Shown here: one piece after another, positions 1 to 8,777 of the stretch | Position numbering within the stretch: position 1 is the first letter of the stretch | Layout: each line of letters opens with the position of its first letter | Assembly: GCA_965277695.1 (NCBI GenBank) | Contig: CBDIDQ010000033.1 | Span: forward strand, 124,001 to 188,000 | Direction: 5' to 3' | Source: JABSOG01 sp965277695 | GTDB lineage: Bacteria; Pseudomonadota; Gammaproteobacteria; Enterobacterales; Alteromonadaceae | DNA: 64,000 nt | The notes under the pieces: model-generated | The model's database searches: none | Told to the model about the DNA's origin: nothing | Seen by the model: the letters and a program-made list of their open reading frames with translations, nothing else | Program-made: the position numbers and the translations under genes

Positions 1-101
1 ATAAACCAATACAATATGCCGCCGGTACTTGGGGTCCCACTGAATCTGATGACTTGTTAGAAAAAGACGGATTCAAATGGCGTAACCCAACAAGTAAATA
101 A
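1..101 (+). CDS. zwf: Glucose-6-phosphate 1-dehydrogenase, C-terminal end (partial)
   Basis: Only the last 32 codons are present; the reading frame is open from base 3 and stops with TAA at 99-101. The tail reads YAAGTWGPTESDDLLEKDG and then KWRNP, which is the typical end of bacterial glucose-6-phosphate dehydrogenase (Y-x2-G-[ST]-WGP near the C-terminus). The enzyme oxidises glucose 6-phosphate to 6-phosphogluconolactone with NADP. The next gene, pgl, begins 18 bases later on the same strand and uses its product, which supports the call and points to co-transcription. Confidence 0.9.
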   Translation, partial: KPIQYAAGTWGPTESDDLLEKDGFKWRNPTSK

Positions 102-119
102 GGTTGAGAGAAGGCACAG

Positions 120-842
120 ATGATGAGCAAAGTAGTTGAACATTTTTATCCGGATCAAGCGTCACTGGTTGACGCTTTAACCGACTATTGCCAAGCGACA
201 TTGACTGACGCCTGTGCAGTAAACGACAACAGTGCCAGCTTTATGGTATCCGGCGGCAGTACACCCGCTGCGTTATATAAGCGTTTGGCAACCCTGCCAT
301 TACCGTGGCAGCACATCAAAGTCGCATTGGTCGATGAACGTTGGGTCGACAAAAGCAGCAGTAGTTCAAATACCGCATTTGCCGCAAATACCCTGTTGCA
401 AGATAAAGCCTCAGCAGCACAGTTTGTTGAGATAAAAACCGCAGCAGCCACGCCAAGCGAAGGTTTAGCAGAAGCGAGCGCTAACTATCAACAGTTATCA
501 CAACCTTTTGACCTGACGATTTTAGGCATGGGTGGTGATGGTCATACGGCATCGTTGTTCCCTTATTCACAAGGTCTTGAGCAAGCATTGTCTTTGGACC
601 ATCAACAGAATTTAGCAGCCATTACGGCCACTCGCAGTGAAGTGACTGGCGACAACCTAGAGCGAATTACTTTGTCGCTGCATGGTTTACTCCAGTCAAA
701 ACAATTGATTTTGTTGATTACTGGCGAAGCAAAATTGGCGGTTTATCGTGAGGCACTCACGATTGCCGATCAACACAAGATGCCAGTGAGCGCTGTGTTG
801 CAACAAAATCAAGTGCCAGTACACGTATTTTGGGCACCTTAA
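120..842 (+). CDS. pgl: 6-phosphogluconolactonase
   Basis: This 240-residue protein is the DevB/Pgl type of 6-phosphogluconolactonase, which hydrolyses 6-phosphogluconolactone to 6-phosphogluconate in the cytoplasm. Visible family motifs are FMVSGGSTP (about residues 41-49), LVDERWV (about 70-76, the acidic DER motif), and ILGMGGDGHTASLFP (about 134-148), which holds the catalytic histidine region. Length matches the family (230-240). Two ATG codons stand in tandem at 120 and 123 behind a GAGAAGG ribosome site, so the start may be one codon later. It sits between zwf and edd, as expected for an Entner-Doudoroff operon. Confidence 0.95.
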   Translation: MMSKVVEHFYPDQASLVDALTDYCQATLTDACAVNDNSASFMVSGGSTPAALYKRLATLPLPWQHIKVALVDERWVDKSSSSSNTAFAANTLLQDKASAAQFVEIKTAAATPSEGLAEASANYQQLSQPFDLTILGMGGDGHTASLFPYSQGLEQALSLDHQQNLAAITATRSEVTGDNLERITLSLHGLLQSKQLILLITGEAKLAVYREALTIADQHKMPVSAVLQQNQVPVHVFWAP

Positions 843-904
843 GTCTCAAGTCTTAAAGCAAGTCTTAACAGCTTGCGCCCATACACAGCAGTAGGAGTTA
901 AATC

Positions 905-2740
905 ATGCATTCAAAAATCATCGCGGTCACCGACCGCTTAATCAAGCGCAGCGAGGCCAGCCGTGGCCGTTACCTTCAGCGCATTGGCGAAGCCGGTGGC
1001 TCAGCCAGAGCGCGTACCACGCTGCCTTGTGGCAATTTGGCTCACGGTTTTGCTGCCTGCTCATCCAGTAATAAATCTGACCTAGCTGGCACACGTAAAG
1101 CCAATATCGCTATCGTCTCCGCCTACAACGATATGTTATCTGCCCACCAGCCTTACGAAGATTATCCGCAAAAGCTCAAAGCGGTGATCGCCGAGCACGG
1201 CGGTGTTGCCCAGTTTGCTGGTGGCGTACCTGCCATGTGCGACGGCATCACTCAAGGCGAAGCGGGCATGGAATTGTCGCTATTCAGTCGCGATGTCATT
1301 GCCCTGTCTACTGCCGTTGCCTTATCTCATAATATGTTCGATGGGGTTTTATACCTCGGTATCTGTGACAAAATCGTTCCCGGATTATTGCTAGGTGCTT
1401 TGTCATTTGGTCACTTACCGGCATTATTTGTACCTGCTGGACCAATGCCAAGTGGTCTGCCTAATGGTGAAAAAGCCCGTATCAGACAGCTATTCTCAGA
1501 AGGTAAATGTAGTCGTCAAGAACTGCTTGACGCCGAATCAGCTTCTTATCACAGTGCCGGTACTTGTACGTTTTATGGTACTGCCAATAGTAATCAGATG
1601 TTATTGGAGATCATGGGACTACAACTACCAGGTTCTTCTTTTGTTAATCCAGGCACCCCATTACGCGAAAAACTAACCGCAGAAGCGGCTAAAAACGTAC
1701 TCGATTATACCGCTGCTGGTGACGATTATCGTCCAATTGGGGAGATCTTCGACGAACGTGCGGTGATTAACGGCGTGGTTGGTTTGCTAGCCACAGGTGG
1801 CTCTACTAACCAGACTTTACATTTAGTGGCGATAGCCAATGCTGCGGGGATCATCCTGACCATGGATGATTTTGCTGACTTGGCCGAAGTTGTGCCAGTG
1901 ATCACCCAAATCTATCCTAATGGTTTGGCCGATATCAACCGTTTCCATGCCGTTGGCGGCATGTCTTATTTAATCAGCACTTTATTAGAAAACGGTTACT
2001 TGCACGAAAATGCACGAACTTTCGCTAAATCTGGCGATTTAGCTGGATATAAGTACGAACCTAAGCTTGATGGTGATTCACTTAGCTGGAGTGATGCGCC
2101 TGAGACTTCGCTGGATCACAATGTCTTGCGTCCAGCTAGCGAACCTTTCAGCACCAGCGGTGGCTTACAAGCGGTTAAAGGTAATCTCGGTAACGCGATT
2201 GTTAAAACCTCTGCGGTTAAAGATGCTCATCGAGTGATTGAAGCCCCAGCTCGGGTTTTTGATTGTCAACACCAGTTTAACGACGCTTTTAAAGCGGGCG
2301 AATTACATCGCGACTTTATTGCGGTTATTCGCTTCCAAGGGCCGAAAGCCAACGGAATGCCCGAACTGCATAAATTGTTGACGCCATTAGGCGCACTACA
2401 AGATAAAGGCTTTAAAGTGGCGTTGATCACCGACGGTAGAATGTCTGGTGCATCGGGTAAAGTCGCTTCGGCAATCCATTTGACCCCAGAATGTTCTGAA
2501 GGCGGCTTGATTGGTAAAGTGTGTGATGGCGATATGATCAGCCTAGATACCATAACCGGTGACTTGAACTTATTGGTAAATGACAGTGAGTTACGAGATC
2601 GCACTATCCCGCCTTATAACGGTGATAATGTGCAATACGGTACTGGTCGAGAGTTGTTTTCACTGTTCAGAAACAATGTCAGCGACGCCCAGTCGGGAGC
2701 CTGCGTTTTAGGCTCATTAGCCGATAATTTCGCGCAATAA
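905..2740 (+). CDS. edd: Phosphogluconate dehydratase
   Basis: The 611-residue product is 6-phosphogluconate dehydratase of the IlvD/Edd family, an iron-sulfur enzyme converting 6-phosphogluconate to 2-keto-3-deoxy-6-phosphogluconate (KDPG). Edd-like stretches include the N-terminal SRGRYLQRI, VSAYNDMLSAHQP, GGVPAMCDGITQGEAGMELS, YLGICDKIVPGLL, HSAGTCTFYGTANSNQM and LITDGRMSGASGKVASAIH; the cysteines in MCDG, GICD and GTCTF are candidates for the cluster ligands. Length is normal for Edd (about 600). The ATG follows GTAGGAG. It lies 62 bases after pgl and 10 bases before glk, so one transcript for the pathway is likely. Confidence 0.97.
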   Translation: MHSKIIAVTDRLIKRSEASRGRYLQRIGEAGGSARARTTLPCGNLAHGFAACSSSNKSDLAGTRKANIAIVSAYNDMLSAHQPYEDYPQKLKAVIAEHGGVAQFAGGVPAMCDGITQGEAGMELSLFSRDVIALSTAVALSHNMFDGVLYLGICDKIVPGLLLGALSFGHLPALFVPAGPMPSGLPNGEKARIRQLFSEGKCSRQELLDAESASYHSAGTCTFYGTANSNQMLLEIMGLQLPGSSFVNPGTPLREKLTAEAAKNVLDYTAAGDDYRPIGEIFDERAVINGVVGLLATGGSTNQTLHLVAIANAAGIILTMDDFADLAEVVPVITQIYPNGLADINRFHAVGGMSYLISTLLENGYLHENARTFAKSGDLAGYKYEPKLDGDSLSWSDAPETSLDHNVLRPASEPFSTSGGLQAVKGNLGNAIVKTSAVKDAHRVIEAPARVFDCQHQFNDAFKAGELHRDFIAVIRFQGPKANGMPELHKLLTPLGALQDKGFKVALITDGRMSGASGKVASAIHLTPECSEGGLIGKVCDGDMISLDTITGDLNLLVNDSELRDRTIPPYNGDNVQYGTGRELFSLFRNNVSDAQSGACVLGSLADNFAQ

Positions 2741-2750
2741 GGATAAGATC

Positions 2751-3800
2751 ATGAATGCTAAAGCAACAGGTAATGCTTATCCTTTTTTAGTCGCTGATAT
2801 CGGCGGCACCAATACTCGTTATGCCTTGGTGACCGGTTATAACGCAGAAACTGGTGATTACGAAGTTAATCAAAGCCGGATATTTTTATCGGCTGACTAC
2901 GACAGCTTTTCGCTATCACTAGAAACCTATCTTGAAACGATTGTCGGTGATCGACCCAAAAATGCCTGTTTGGCAATTGCTGGCCCGGTCAATGGTGACG
3001 TGGTTGAATTGACTAACCTGCAATGGCAGTTTTCTATCAACGAGCTGAAAAAACGTTATGGTTTTCATACCCTTGAAGTGATTAACGATTTTGCCGCACT
3101 GGCTTACAGCTTGCCACACCTCAATCAGGCTTCATTGTTTTCAATCAAACCCGGTGATGTCGAAGATTTCGGAGCCAAAGTAGTGGTCGGCCCAGGTACT
3201 GGTTTAGGTGTTGCCGCACTGGTTCATACCGGCAGCGGTTTTCACCCAATTGGTGGCGAGGGTGGTCACGTCACTATCGCACCAGGTACAGATACTGAGC
3301 TGGAGTTGTTTAAAGTGCTCAAACAGCAACAACAGCATATTTCTGCCGAAGATTTATTATCAGGCAAAGGTTTGGTTAATCTTTATCGTGGTTATGCTCA
3401 GTTACGCCAACAAGAAGCGAATAATTATGCACCTGATGAAGTAACCCAACATGCGTTGAGCAATAACGATCCGCTTTGCGTCGAAGCTTTTAACAGCTTT
3501 TTGGGCCTGCTGGGTGGTTACTGTGGCGATTTAGCCTTGATTTTTGCTGCTAGAGGCGGGGTTTACCTTGGCGGCGGTATTTTACCGCAAATACAACCTC
3601 ATATTGCCAATAGTGAATTCTTAACCCGTTTTATGAACAAAGGACCAATGCGTAAATTGGTCAAAGAAATTCCGGTGCAGTTAATTACACACCGACAACC
3701 TGCCTTTATTGGTGCAGCAGCGTGGTTACATGACCATCTGGATGCGACTTATGTAAATGCAAATCAACTTAAAACAAGCGACAGCGAAGGGGCGAAATAA
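2751..3800 (+). CDS. glk: Glucokinase
   Basis: A 349-residue glucokinase of the Glk family (not the ROK type) that phosphorylates glucose with ATP. The phosphate-binding loop FLVADIGGTNTRYALV lies near residue 12-27, INDFAALAYSLP (about 110-121) carries the catalytic aspartate, GPGTGLGVAAL (about 149-159) and IGGEGGHVTIAP (about 168-179) are the glucose and phosphate motifs, and GGVYLGGGI (about 269-277) is the adenosine motif. It is somewhat longer than E. coli Glk (321). The stop overlaps the ATG of eda by one base, so the two are translationally coupled. It supplies glucose 6-phosphate to the pathway encoded around it. Confidence 0.95.
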   Translation: MNAKATGNAYPFLVADIGGTNTRYALVTGYNAETGDYEVNQSRIFLSADYDSFSLSLETYLETIVGDRPKNACLAIAGPVNGDVVELTNLQWQFSINELKKRYGFHTLEVINDFAALAYSLPHLNQASLFSIKPGDVEDFGAKVVVGPGTGLGVAALVHTGSGFHPIGGEGGHVTIAPGTDTELELFKVLKQQQQHISAEDLLSGKGLVNLYRGYAQLRQQEANNYAPDEVTQHALSNNDPLCVEAFNSFLGLLGGYCGDLALIFAARGGVYLGGGILPQIQPHIANSEFLTRFMNKGPMRKLVKEIPVQLITHRQPAFIGAAAWLHDHLDATYVNANQLKTSDSEGAK

Positions 3801-4429
3801 TGGCTTTAGAAATCAGACAAATTATGGATACTAGCCCGGTAATGCCAGTGCTAGTGATCAAAGATCTTAAAGACGCAGTGCCTTTGGCCAAAGCTCTTTA
3901 TCAGGGTGGCTTAAAAGTACTTGAAATCACCTTAAGAACCCCAGCAGCTCTCGAAGCCATTACGGCAATCAGAGAAGCCTTACCGGATGCGATTGTTGGT
4001 GCTGGTACGGTTATCGACAGCGCGACATTAATGGCCGCCGACAAAGCCGGTTCACAATTTTTCGTCAGTCCTGGCACCAATGATTCGTTATTGGCGGCGG
4101 CAAAATACAGTCAAATTCCGCTGTTACCAGGTGTCGCCACACCAAGCGAAGCAATGCGATTGTTCGATCAGGGCTTTAGCGCGTTGAAATTCTTCCCGGC
4201 AGAAGCCGCTGGTGGTGCAGCGATGCTTAAATCTATTGGCGGTCCTTTGCCACAACTCGATTTTTGCCCTACCGGCGGTATTAACCCGGTTAATGCGGTG
4301 GATTATTTGGCATTAGGCAACGTGCGCTGTGTCGGTGGTTCGTGGATGGCACCAACAAAACTGGTCGCCGAGCAACGTTGGCAAGAAATTGAAGATATGG
4401 CCCGAGTCGCGGCCAATCTTGGTAAATAA
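3800..4429 (+). CDS. eda: KDPG aldolase (2-keto-3-deoxy-6-phosphogluconate aldolase)
   Basis: The 209-residue protein is a KDPG/KHG class I aldolase that splits KDPG into pyruvate and glyceraldehyde 3-phosphate. Motifs seen: PVMPVLVIKDLKDAVPLA near the N-terminus, VLEITLRTPAALEAI with the catalytic glutamate (about residue 43-57), IVGAGTVID (about 68-76), FFVSPGTN, and LKFFPAEAAGG (about 131-141) holding the Schiff-base lysine. Length is standard. It is the last gene of the run and is followed by a repeat-filled gap, then by gap, which uses its glyceraldehyde 3-phosphate product. Confidence 0.96.
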   Translation: MALEIRQIMDTSPVMPVLVIKDLKDAVPLAKALYQGGLKVLEITLRTPAALEAITAIREALPDAIVGAGTVIDSATLMAADKAGSQFFVSPGTNDSLLAAAKYSQIPLLPGVATPSEAMRLFDQGFSALKFFPAEAAGGAAMLKSIGGPLPQLDFCPTGGINPVNAVDYLALGNVRCVGGSWMAPTKLVAEQRWQEIEDMARVAANLGK

Positions 4430-4478
4430 AAGATAAACGTAACTATTTAGCTTGAGAATAAAATGTCTTAAGAGTTTG

Positions 4479-4660
4479 ATGGGCTTTTCAAGTCATTGGA
4501 GCGCTTCGTTCTTAAAAAATGTAAAAATATTTGGACCACGGAGACACGGAGATACGGAGAAAAACAACGATTTTAACTGTTTTGCTTTTGATCTTCTCCG
4601 TGCTTCCGTGTCTCCGTGGTGAATGCTTTTGTTTGTAAAGAACAAAGCGCTCCAAATACC
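4479..4660. repeat. Palindromic MITE-like repeat, copy A (ACGGAGACACGGAG type)
   Basis: The eda-gap space holds a long imperfect palindrome. Outer arms are GGAGCGCTTCGTTCTT (4498-4513) against AAAGAACAAAGCGCTCC ending at 4653; inner arms are CCACGGAGACACGGAG (from 4536) against CTCCGTG...CTCCGTGGT (to 4620). The left shoulder GATGGGCTTTTCAAGTCATT matches, inverted, the right end of copy B near 38.9 kb. No reading frame of note lies in it. It resembles a non-autonomous mobile repeat or a REP/BIME-like element and could form a strong RNA hairpin after eda. Confidence 0.8.
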
Positions 4661-4802
4661 TAGTCAGTCCAGCTGCCCACATAACGGTAGTGCTAAAAGA
4701 AAAAGACTTTAAATCGATAGCTATACTAAATAGTTACAAATAAACAAAAAATAATAACTGAATTAAATCATACAAGTTTGAAAAATTACTGGAGAAATGA
4801 AC

Positions 4803-5831
4803 ATGACAATCCGTGTCGCTATCAATGGTTATGGCCGAATCGGCCGCAATATTTTACGTGCATTATATGAAGAGAATTATCGTTCAGAAGTTAAAATCGT
4901 TGCGATCAATGATTTGGCAGATAGCAAACTCATTAACCATCTCACCCAGTTCGATTCCGTTCACGGTCGTTTCAATGCTGATGTCGCCCTAGCTGATAAC
5001 AAATTGCTGGTTAACGGCGATGTGATTGAACTGTTGCAACAGCGCAATCCGGCAGATTTGCCATGGAAAGCCCTTGATGTTGACGTCGTGCTCGAATGTA
5101 CTGGCTTTTTTACTGAAAGAAGCAAAGCTCAAGCTCATATCGACGCCGGTGCCAGCAAAGTTATCGTTTCTGCACCGGGCAAAGAAATGGATGCCACCGT
5201 AGTTCACGGCGTCAATGACAACGTATTAACTGTCGATCATCAAATCATCTCTAATGCTTCTTGTACCACTAACTGTTTGGCTCCTGTTGCCCAAGTATTA
5301 AATGACTTAGTTGGCATCGAAAACGGCAGCATGACCACTATTCACGCGGTGACTAATGACCAAAGCATCACCGACGTTAGCCACAGTGATTTATATCGCG
5401 CTCGTTGTGCTTCATTGTCGATGATCCCCACTCAAACCGGCGCAGCTAAAGCCGTTGGTTTGGTATTACCAGAATTGGCCGGTAAATTGGATGGTATGGC
5501 GGTTCGCGTACCTACTGTTAATGTCTCGGTCGTTGATTTGACTTTCTATGCAGGCAGAGAAACCAGCGTTGAAGAAATCAATGCAGCAATGGCTAAAGCC
5601 GCACAGAAGAACCCTAAAGTATTGGGTTATAACGAATTGCCGTTAGTTTCTATCGACTTTAACCACAATCCTTTGTCTTCGACATTTGACGCCGCTCAAA
5701 CTCGCGTCAACGGTCGGTTGGTTAAAGTTATGGCCTGGTATGATAACGAGTGGGGTTTTGCCAACAGAATGCTTGATAACACCCTAACGTTGATGGCCTG
5801 TGCACAGCAGCAGACAGAAGCGGCTGCTTAA
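4803..5831 (+). CDS. gap: Type I glyceraldehyde-3-phosphate dehydrogenase
   Basis: A GAPDH of about 342 residues that oxidises glyceraldehyde 3-phosphate with NAD and phosphate. The Rossmann motif INGYGRIGRN is at the N-terminus; SNASCTTNC holds the catalytic cysteine; AAKAVGLVLPELAGKLDGMA is the substrate-loop signature of true GAPDH rather than erythrose-4-phosphate dehydrogenase; WYDNEWGFANRM ends the catalytic domain. Two ATGs are available (4797, 4803); GGAG at about 4792 is well spaced only for 4803, giving MTIRVAINGYGR. Its place after eda suggests it serves the lower half of the Entner-Doudoroff route. Confidence 0.93.
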   Translation: MTIRVAINGYGRIGRNILRALYEENYRSEVKIVAINDLADSKLINHLTQFDSVHGRFNADVALADNKLLVNGDVIELLQQRNPADLPWKALDVDVVLECTGFFTERSKAQAHIDAGASKVIVSAPGKEMDATVVHGVNDNVLTVDHQIISNASCTTNCLAPVAQVLNDLVGIENGSMTTIHAVTNDQSITDVSHSDLYRARCASLSMIPTQTGAAKAVGLVLPELAGKLDGMAVRVPTVNVSVVDLTFYAGRETSVEEINAAMAKAAQKNPKVLGYNELPLVSIDFNHNPLSSTFDAAQTRVNGRLVKVMAWYDNEWGFANRMLDNTLTLMACAQQQTEAAA

Positions 5832-5869
5832 ATCATTATTTGTGACTGATTTTGTCGTTAAGTTTTATC

Positions 5870-5903
5870 TATTGATGGGCACAGTAAGACGTGCCCATCA
5901 ATA
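5870..5903. terminator. Perfect 13-bp hairpin after gap
   Basis: TATTGATGGGCAC and GTGCCCATCAATA pair perfectly around an 8-base loop, starting 38 bases past the gap stop. No long T-run follows, so it is either a weak intrinsic terminator or an RNA-stabilising 3' hairpin. Confidence 0.6.
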
Positions 5904-6063
5904 GCCACCGCTATTCATAATCCCTTTTAAGCTCTGTTCAACTTCCTTCGAAAAGCCCCACAAAGGTGGACTTTAGCAAAGAGGACGTTTATCCTGCTAT
6001 GCTTCTATTTACTTTAAAAAATAGTATCCGCCATTACCAATATTGCTCTGAGAGGGGTCAACA

Positions 6064-8751
6064 ATGACTGCCAGTTCGAATACTGCTGAAACCTACACTC
6101 AGGCAAAATTTTACAAATGCGCATTACAAGTCAATCCTGCATCCTACATCAATTACCGGGGTAAACCGCAACCATTAAGTGAAGCTGAGTACAACCAGAA
6201 GTTGTTGGCAGCCTGTCTGGATGCTGACATTGCTGTGGTGGGTATAGCTGATCACGGTAATGTTGATGGGGTTGATGCTATCCGTGAATTACTCTCAGAC
6301 AATGGCATTGTCGTTTTCCCGGGTTTTGAAATTGCGTCGAGCGAAAAAATTCATTTTGTCTGTTTATTTGATGAGACTACCACCTCACAAAAACTGGAAC
6401 GTTATTTGGGGAAACTTGATTTATTGGAGCCGACGGAGGGTGTTCGACCTTCCAGTCTGAGTGCTGAGTTATTAATCCGGCAAGTCGAGCAATGGGGCGG
6501 TTTTATTTATGCCGCTCACTGTACTGGTGATCATGGTTTGCTTAAGGCAAAACAAGATCATATCTGGTGTCATCCTTTACTCAGAGCAGCACAGATACCG
6601 GGATCGGTTGAAGACTTAAAAGGATTCGAAAACGACTTTTATCACAAGGTATTGCGTAACAAAAATCAAGCCTATAAAAGGGTCAAATCTATGGCGGCGA
6701 TTAATGCCAAAGATGTTGAGACACCGGATACCATCAAAAAAGCCGCAGCATCTTGCCTGATTAGAATGACCAAACCGGGGTTTGCCGCCTTTAAGCAAGC
6801 TTTTCTCGACCCTCAATCGCGAGTCAGACTTAATAGTGAACTGCCAGAAAACCCTGCCTCAGCTATCGAATCAATTCGTTTTGTTGGCGGTTACCTTGAT
6901 GATGTAAAAATCGATTTGTCTGATCACTTAAACACCCTGATTGGTGGCAGAGGTACCGGCAAGTCAACGGTGTTGGAGTGCATTCGCTTTGCACTGGACC
7001 TGGAACCTTTTGGTCTTAATGCAAAAAAGCAGCACAGTGAAATTATTAAGGAAAATCTTGGTCAAGAAAAAGGATTAGTTGAGTTAATCATACGATCCGG
7101 TGCAATGAATAGCAGACGCTTTACGGTATTACGCAAATACGGTGAGCAACCTGTGGTTATAGATGAAAGTGGCAAGTTATCGCCTTATGCTGCTGATGAA
7201 TTATTGCCCCAATTAGAAATTTTTGGTCAAAACGAAATCTATGAAATGACTCGCAATGATGATGGCAAACGGCATTTACTCAAGCGTTTCTTGAGCAGTG
7301 AATATAGTGAATTTGCAACTGTGATTAAACAAATTCGGATTAAATTAAAAGCAAACAGAGAAGCCATTATCAGGGCATACGATCTCCGTCATGAAATTGA
7401 GGCAGCAATTGAACGGCTGCCGAAATTGCAAGATCAAGTCAAACAATTTCAATCGCTGGGGATTGAAGAAAAGCTCAAAGCAGTGCCTGCGCTAGAAAAA
7501 GAAAAACAACTGGATCAGCGTATAACGGCAGAGATTGATGAGCTCAAAACCGCTATACAAACGGTTAAAGATAGTCTGCCCGATAGTGCTTTTTTAGCTG
7601 AACCAGCGATCACCAATTTACCTCATGCAACATTATTAAGCCAACAGCGTACACTGCTTGAAAAATTAACCCTCGATGCAAACGCATTGTTAAAGCAATT
7701 TGACCAAATCATCACATCCGTGACCGATGAAAACCAAGTCCACCATCAGCAATTGGTTGAGGGAGTTAACGCACAAGAGTCGCTATTGGAAAAAGCGTTC
7801 AAGGAGATCCCCGCCAGTCAGGGCAAGTCTGGCAAAGAAATTGGTATGGCATATCAACAATTGTTACAACAAATTGAACAAATCAAACCACAGCAAATCA
7901 CCCTACAACAGCGCCAGCAACTCATTGACGAGTTAGAGAATAAACGAAAGCTGCTATTAAGTGAATTAAGCGAAACACAAGCCCATCGCTCGGCAAAATT
8001 GTTAAAAGGGGTGAAACGAATAAACAAAAAGTTGGCTGGCAAATTAAAGCTAAACATTAACGTTGAAGGAAATCGAACCCCACTGATGCGATTTTTAATG
8101 GCTTGCAAACTCGATGGTGTTGGTGAAAAACGTTTGTTGTGGACAACGGATAACGATTTTTCGCCTGCCAATTTATCAGCAACAATCCGTCAAGGCATTG
8201 ATACATTGCAAAAGCAACGATGGGATATTGTACCATCAGTTGCTAATGCTTTAATGAAACTTTCTCAGGTCAACTTGCTTGAGCTTGAAGAGCTTGAGTT
8301 GCCTGATGAAATAAATATAGAACTTAACGTGGCACATGGTGGTAATGAAACTTATCGCCCACTCGAAAAGCTGTCTATCGGTCAGCAATGTACTGCAATC
8401 TTGCATTTATTGTTACTGGACAATCAAGATCCACTGATTTTGGATCAACCAGAAGATAACCTTGATAATGCTTTTATCGCTGATCGTATTGTGAACGAGT
8501 TACGTGCGGCGAAAGTCGTCCGACAATTTTTGTTTGCCACCCATAACGCTAACATCCCTGTTTTTGGTGATGCAGAATGGATTGGCGTATTAAATGTTGT
8601 TGATATTGTTGATGGTAAAGGCAAAGGAGAGATCCCGCTGACTCAGCAGGGCGCAATTGATCGGCCTGCGATACAAAAATTGGCGGCAGACATATTAGAA
8701 GGCGGAGAAAGCGCCTTCAATCAACGTCGTGAAAAATATGGTTTTGAATAA
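6064..8751 (+). CDS. PHP-domain / SMC-like ATPase (TrlF-like)
   Basis: An 895-residue protein with an N-terminal PHP-type phosphoesterase-like region and an SMC/ABC-like ATPase. The PHP part shows ADHGN (residues 62-66), GFEI (87-90), IHF (96-98) and AAHCTGDH (150-157), the metal-binding Asp/His/Glu pattern. The ATPase has Walker A GGRGTGKS (294-301), a long helical, coiled-coil-like middle (about 410-670), a signature-like LSIGQQC, Walker B LILDQPEDNLDN and an H-loop FATHNAN. The overall order resembles proteins annotated as TrlF-family AAA-like ATPases; that name is from memory. It is followed 26 bases later by the AlbA_2 gene, probably one operon. Function is unproven; nucleic-acid processing or phage defence is an inference. 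Confidence 0.75.
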   Translation: MTASSNTAETYTQAKFYKCALQVNPASYINYRGKPQPLSEAEYNQKLLAACLDADIAVVGIADHGNVDGVDAIRELLSDNGIVVFPGFEIASSEKIHFVCLFDETTTSQKLERYLGKLDLLEPTEGVRPSSLSAELLIRQVEQWGGFIYAAHCTGDHGLLKAKQDHIWCHPLLRAAQIPGSVEDLKGFENDFYHKVLRNKNQAYKRVKSMAAINAKDVETPDTIKKAAASCLIRMTKPGFAAFKQAFLDPQSRVRLNSELPENPASAIESIRFVGGYLDDVKIDLSDHLNTLIGGRGTGKSTVLECIRFALDLEPFGLNAKKQHSEIIKENLGQEKGLVELIIRSGAMNSRRFTVLRKYGEQPVVIDESGKLSPYAADELLPQLEIFGQNEIYEMTRNDDGKRHLLKRFLSSEYSEFATVIKQIRIKLKANREAIIRAYDLRHEIEAAIERLPKLQDQVKQFQSLGIEEKLKAVPALEKEKQLDQRITAEIDELKTAIQTVKDSLPDSAFLAEPAITNLPHATLLSQQRTLLEKLTLDANALLKQFDQIITSVTDENQVHHQQLVEGVNAQESLLEKAFKEIPASQGKSGKEIGMAYQQLLQQIEQIKPQQITLQQRQQLIDELENKRKLLLSELSETQAHRSAKLLKGVKRINKKLAGKLKLNINVEGNRTPLMRFLMACKLDGVGEKRLLWTTDNDFSPANLSATIRQGIDTLQKQRWDIVPSVANALMKLSQVNLLELEELELPDEINIELNVAHGGNETYRPLEKLSIGQQCTAILHLLLLDNQDPLILDQPEDNLDNAFIADRIVNELRAAKVVRQFLFATHNANIPVFGDAEWIGVLNVVDIVDGKGKGEIPLTQQGAIDRPAIQKLAADILEGGESAFNQRREKYGFE

Positions 8752-8777
8752 ATTAATTCATTTTATCAGGAAAACTC

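Noticed and set aside
185..451. Open frame on the minus strand inside pgl
   Set aside because: Shadow of the pgl reading frame with no ribosome site or family resemblance.
2266..2604. 112-codon minus-strand frame inside edd
   Set aside because: It mirrors edd codons; edd is certain and the frame has no motifs.
4797..5831. Erythrose-4-phosphate dehydrogenase (epd) instead of gap
   Set aside because: The N-terminus resembles Epd, but the AAKAVGLVLPELAGKLDGMA loop and the place beside eda fit GAPDH better.
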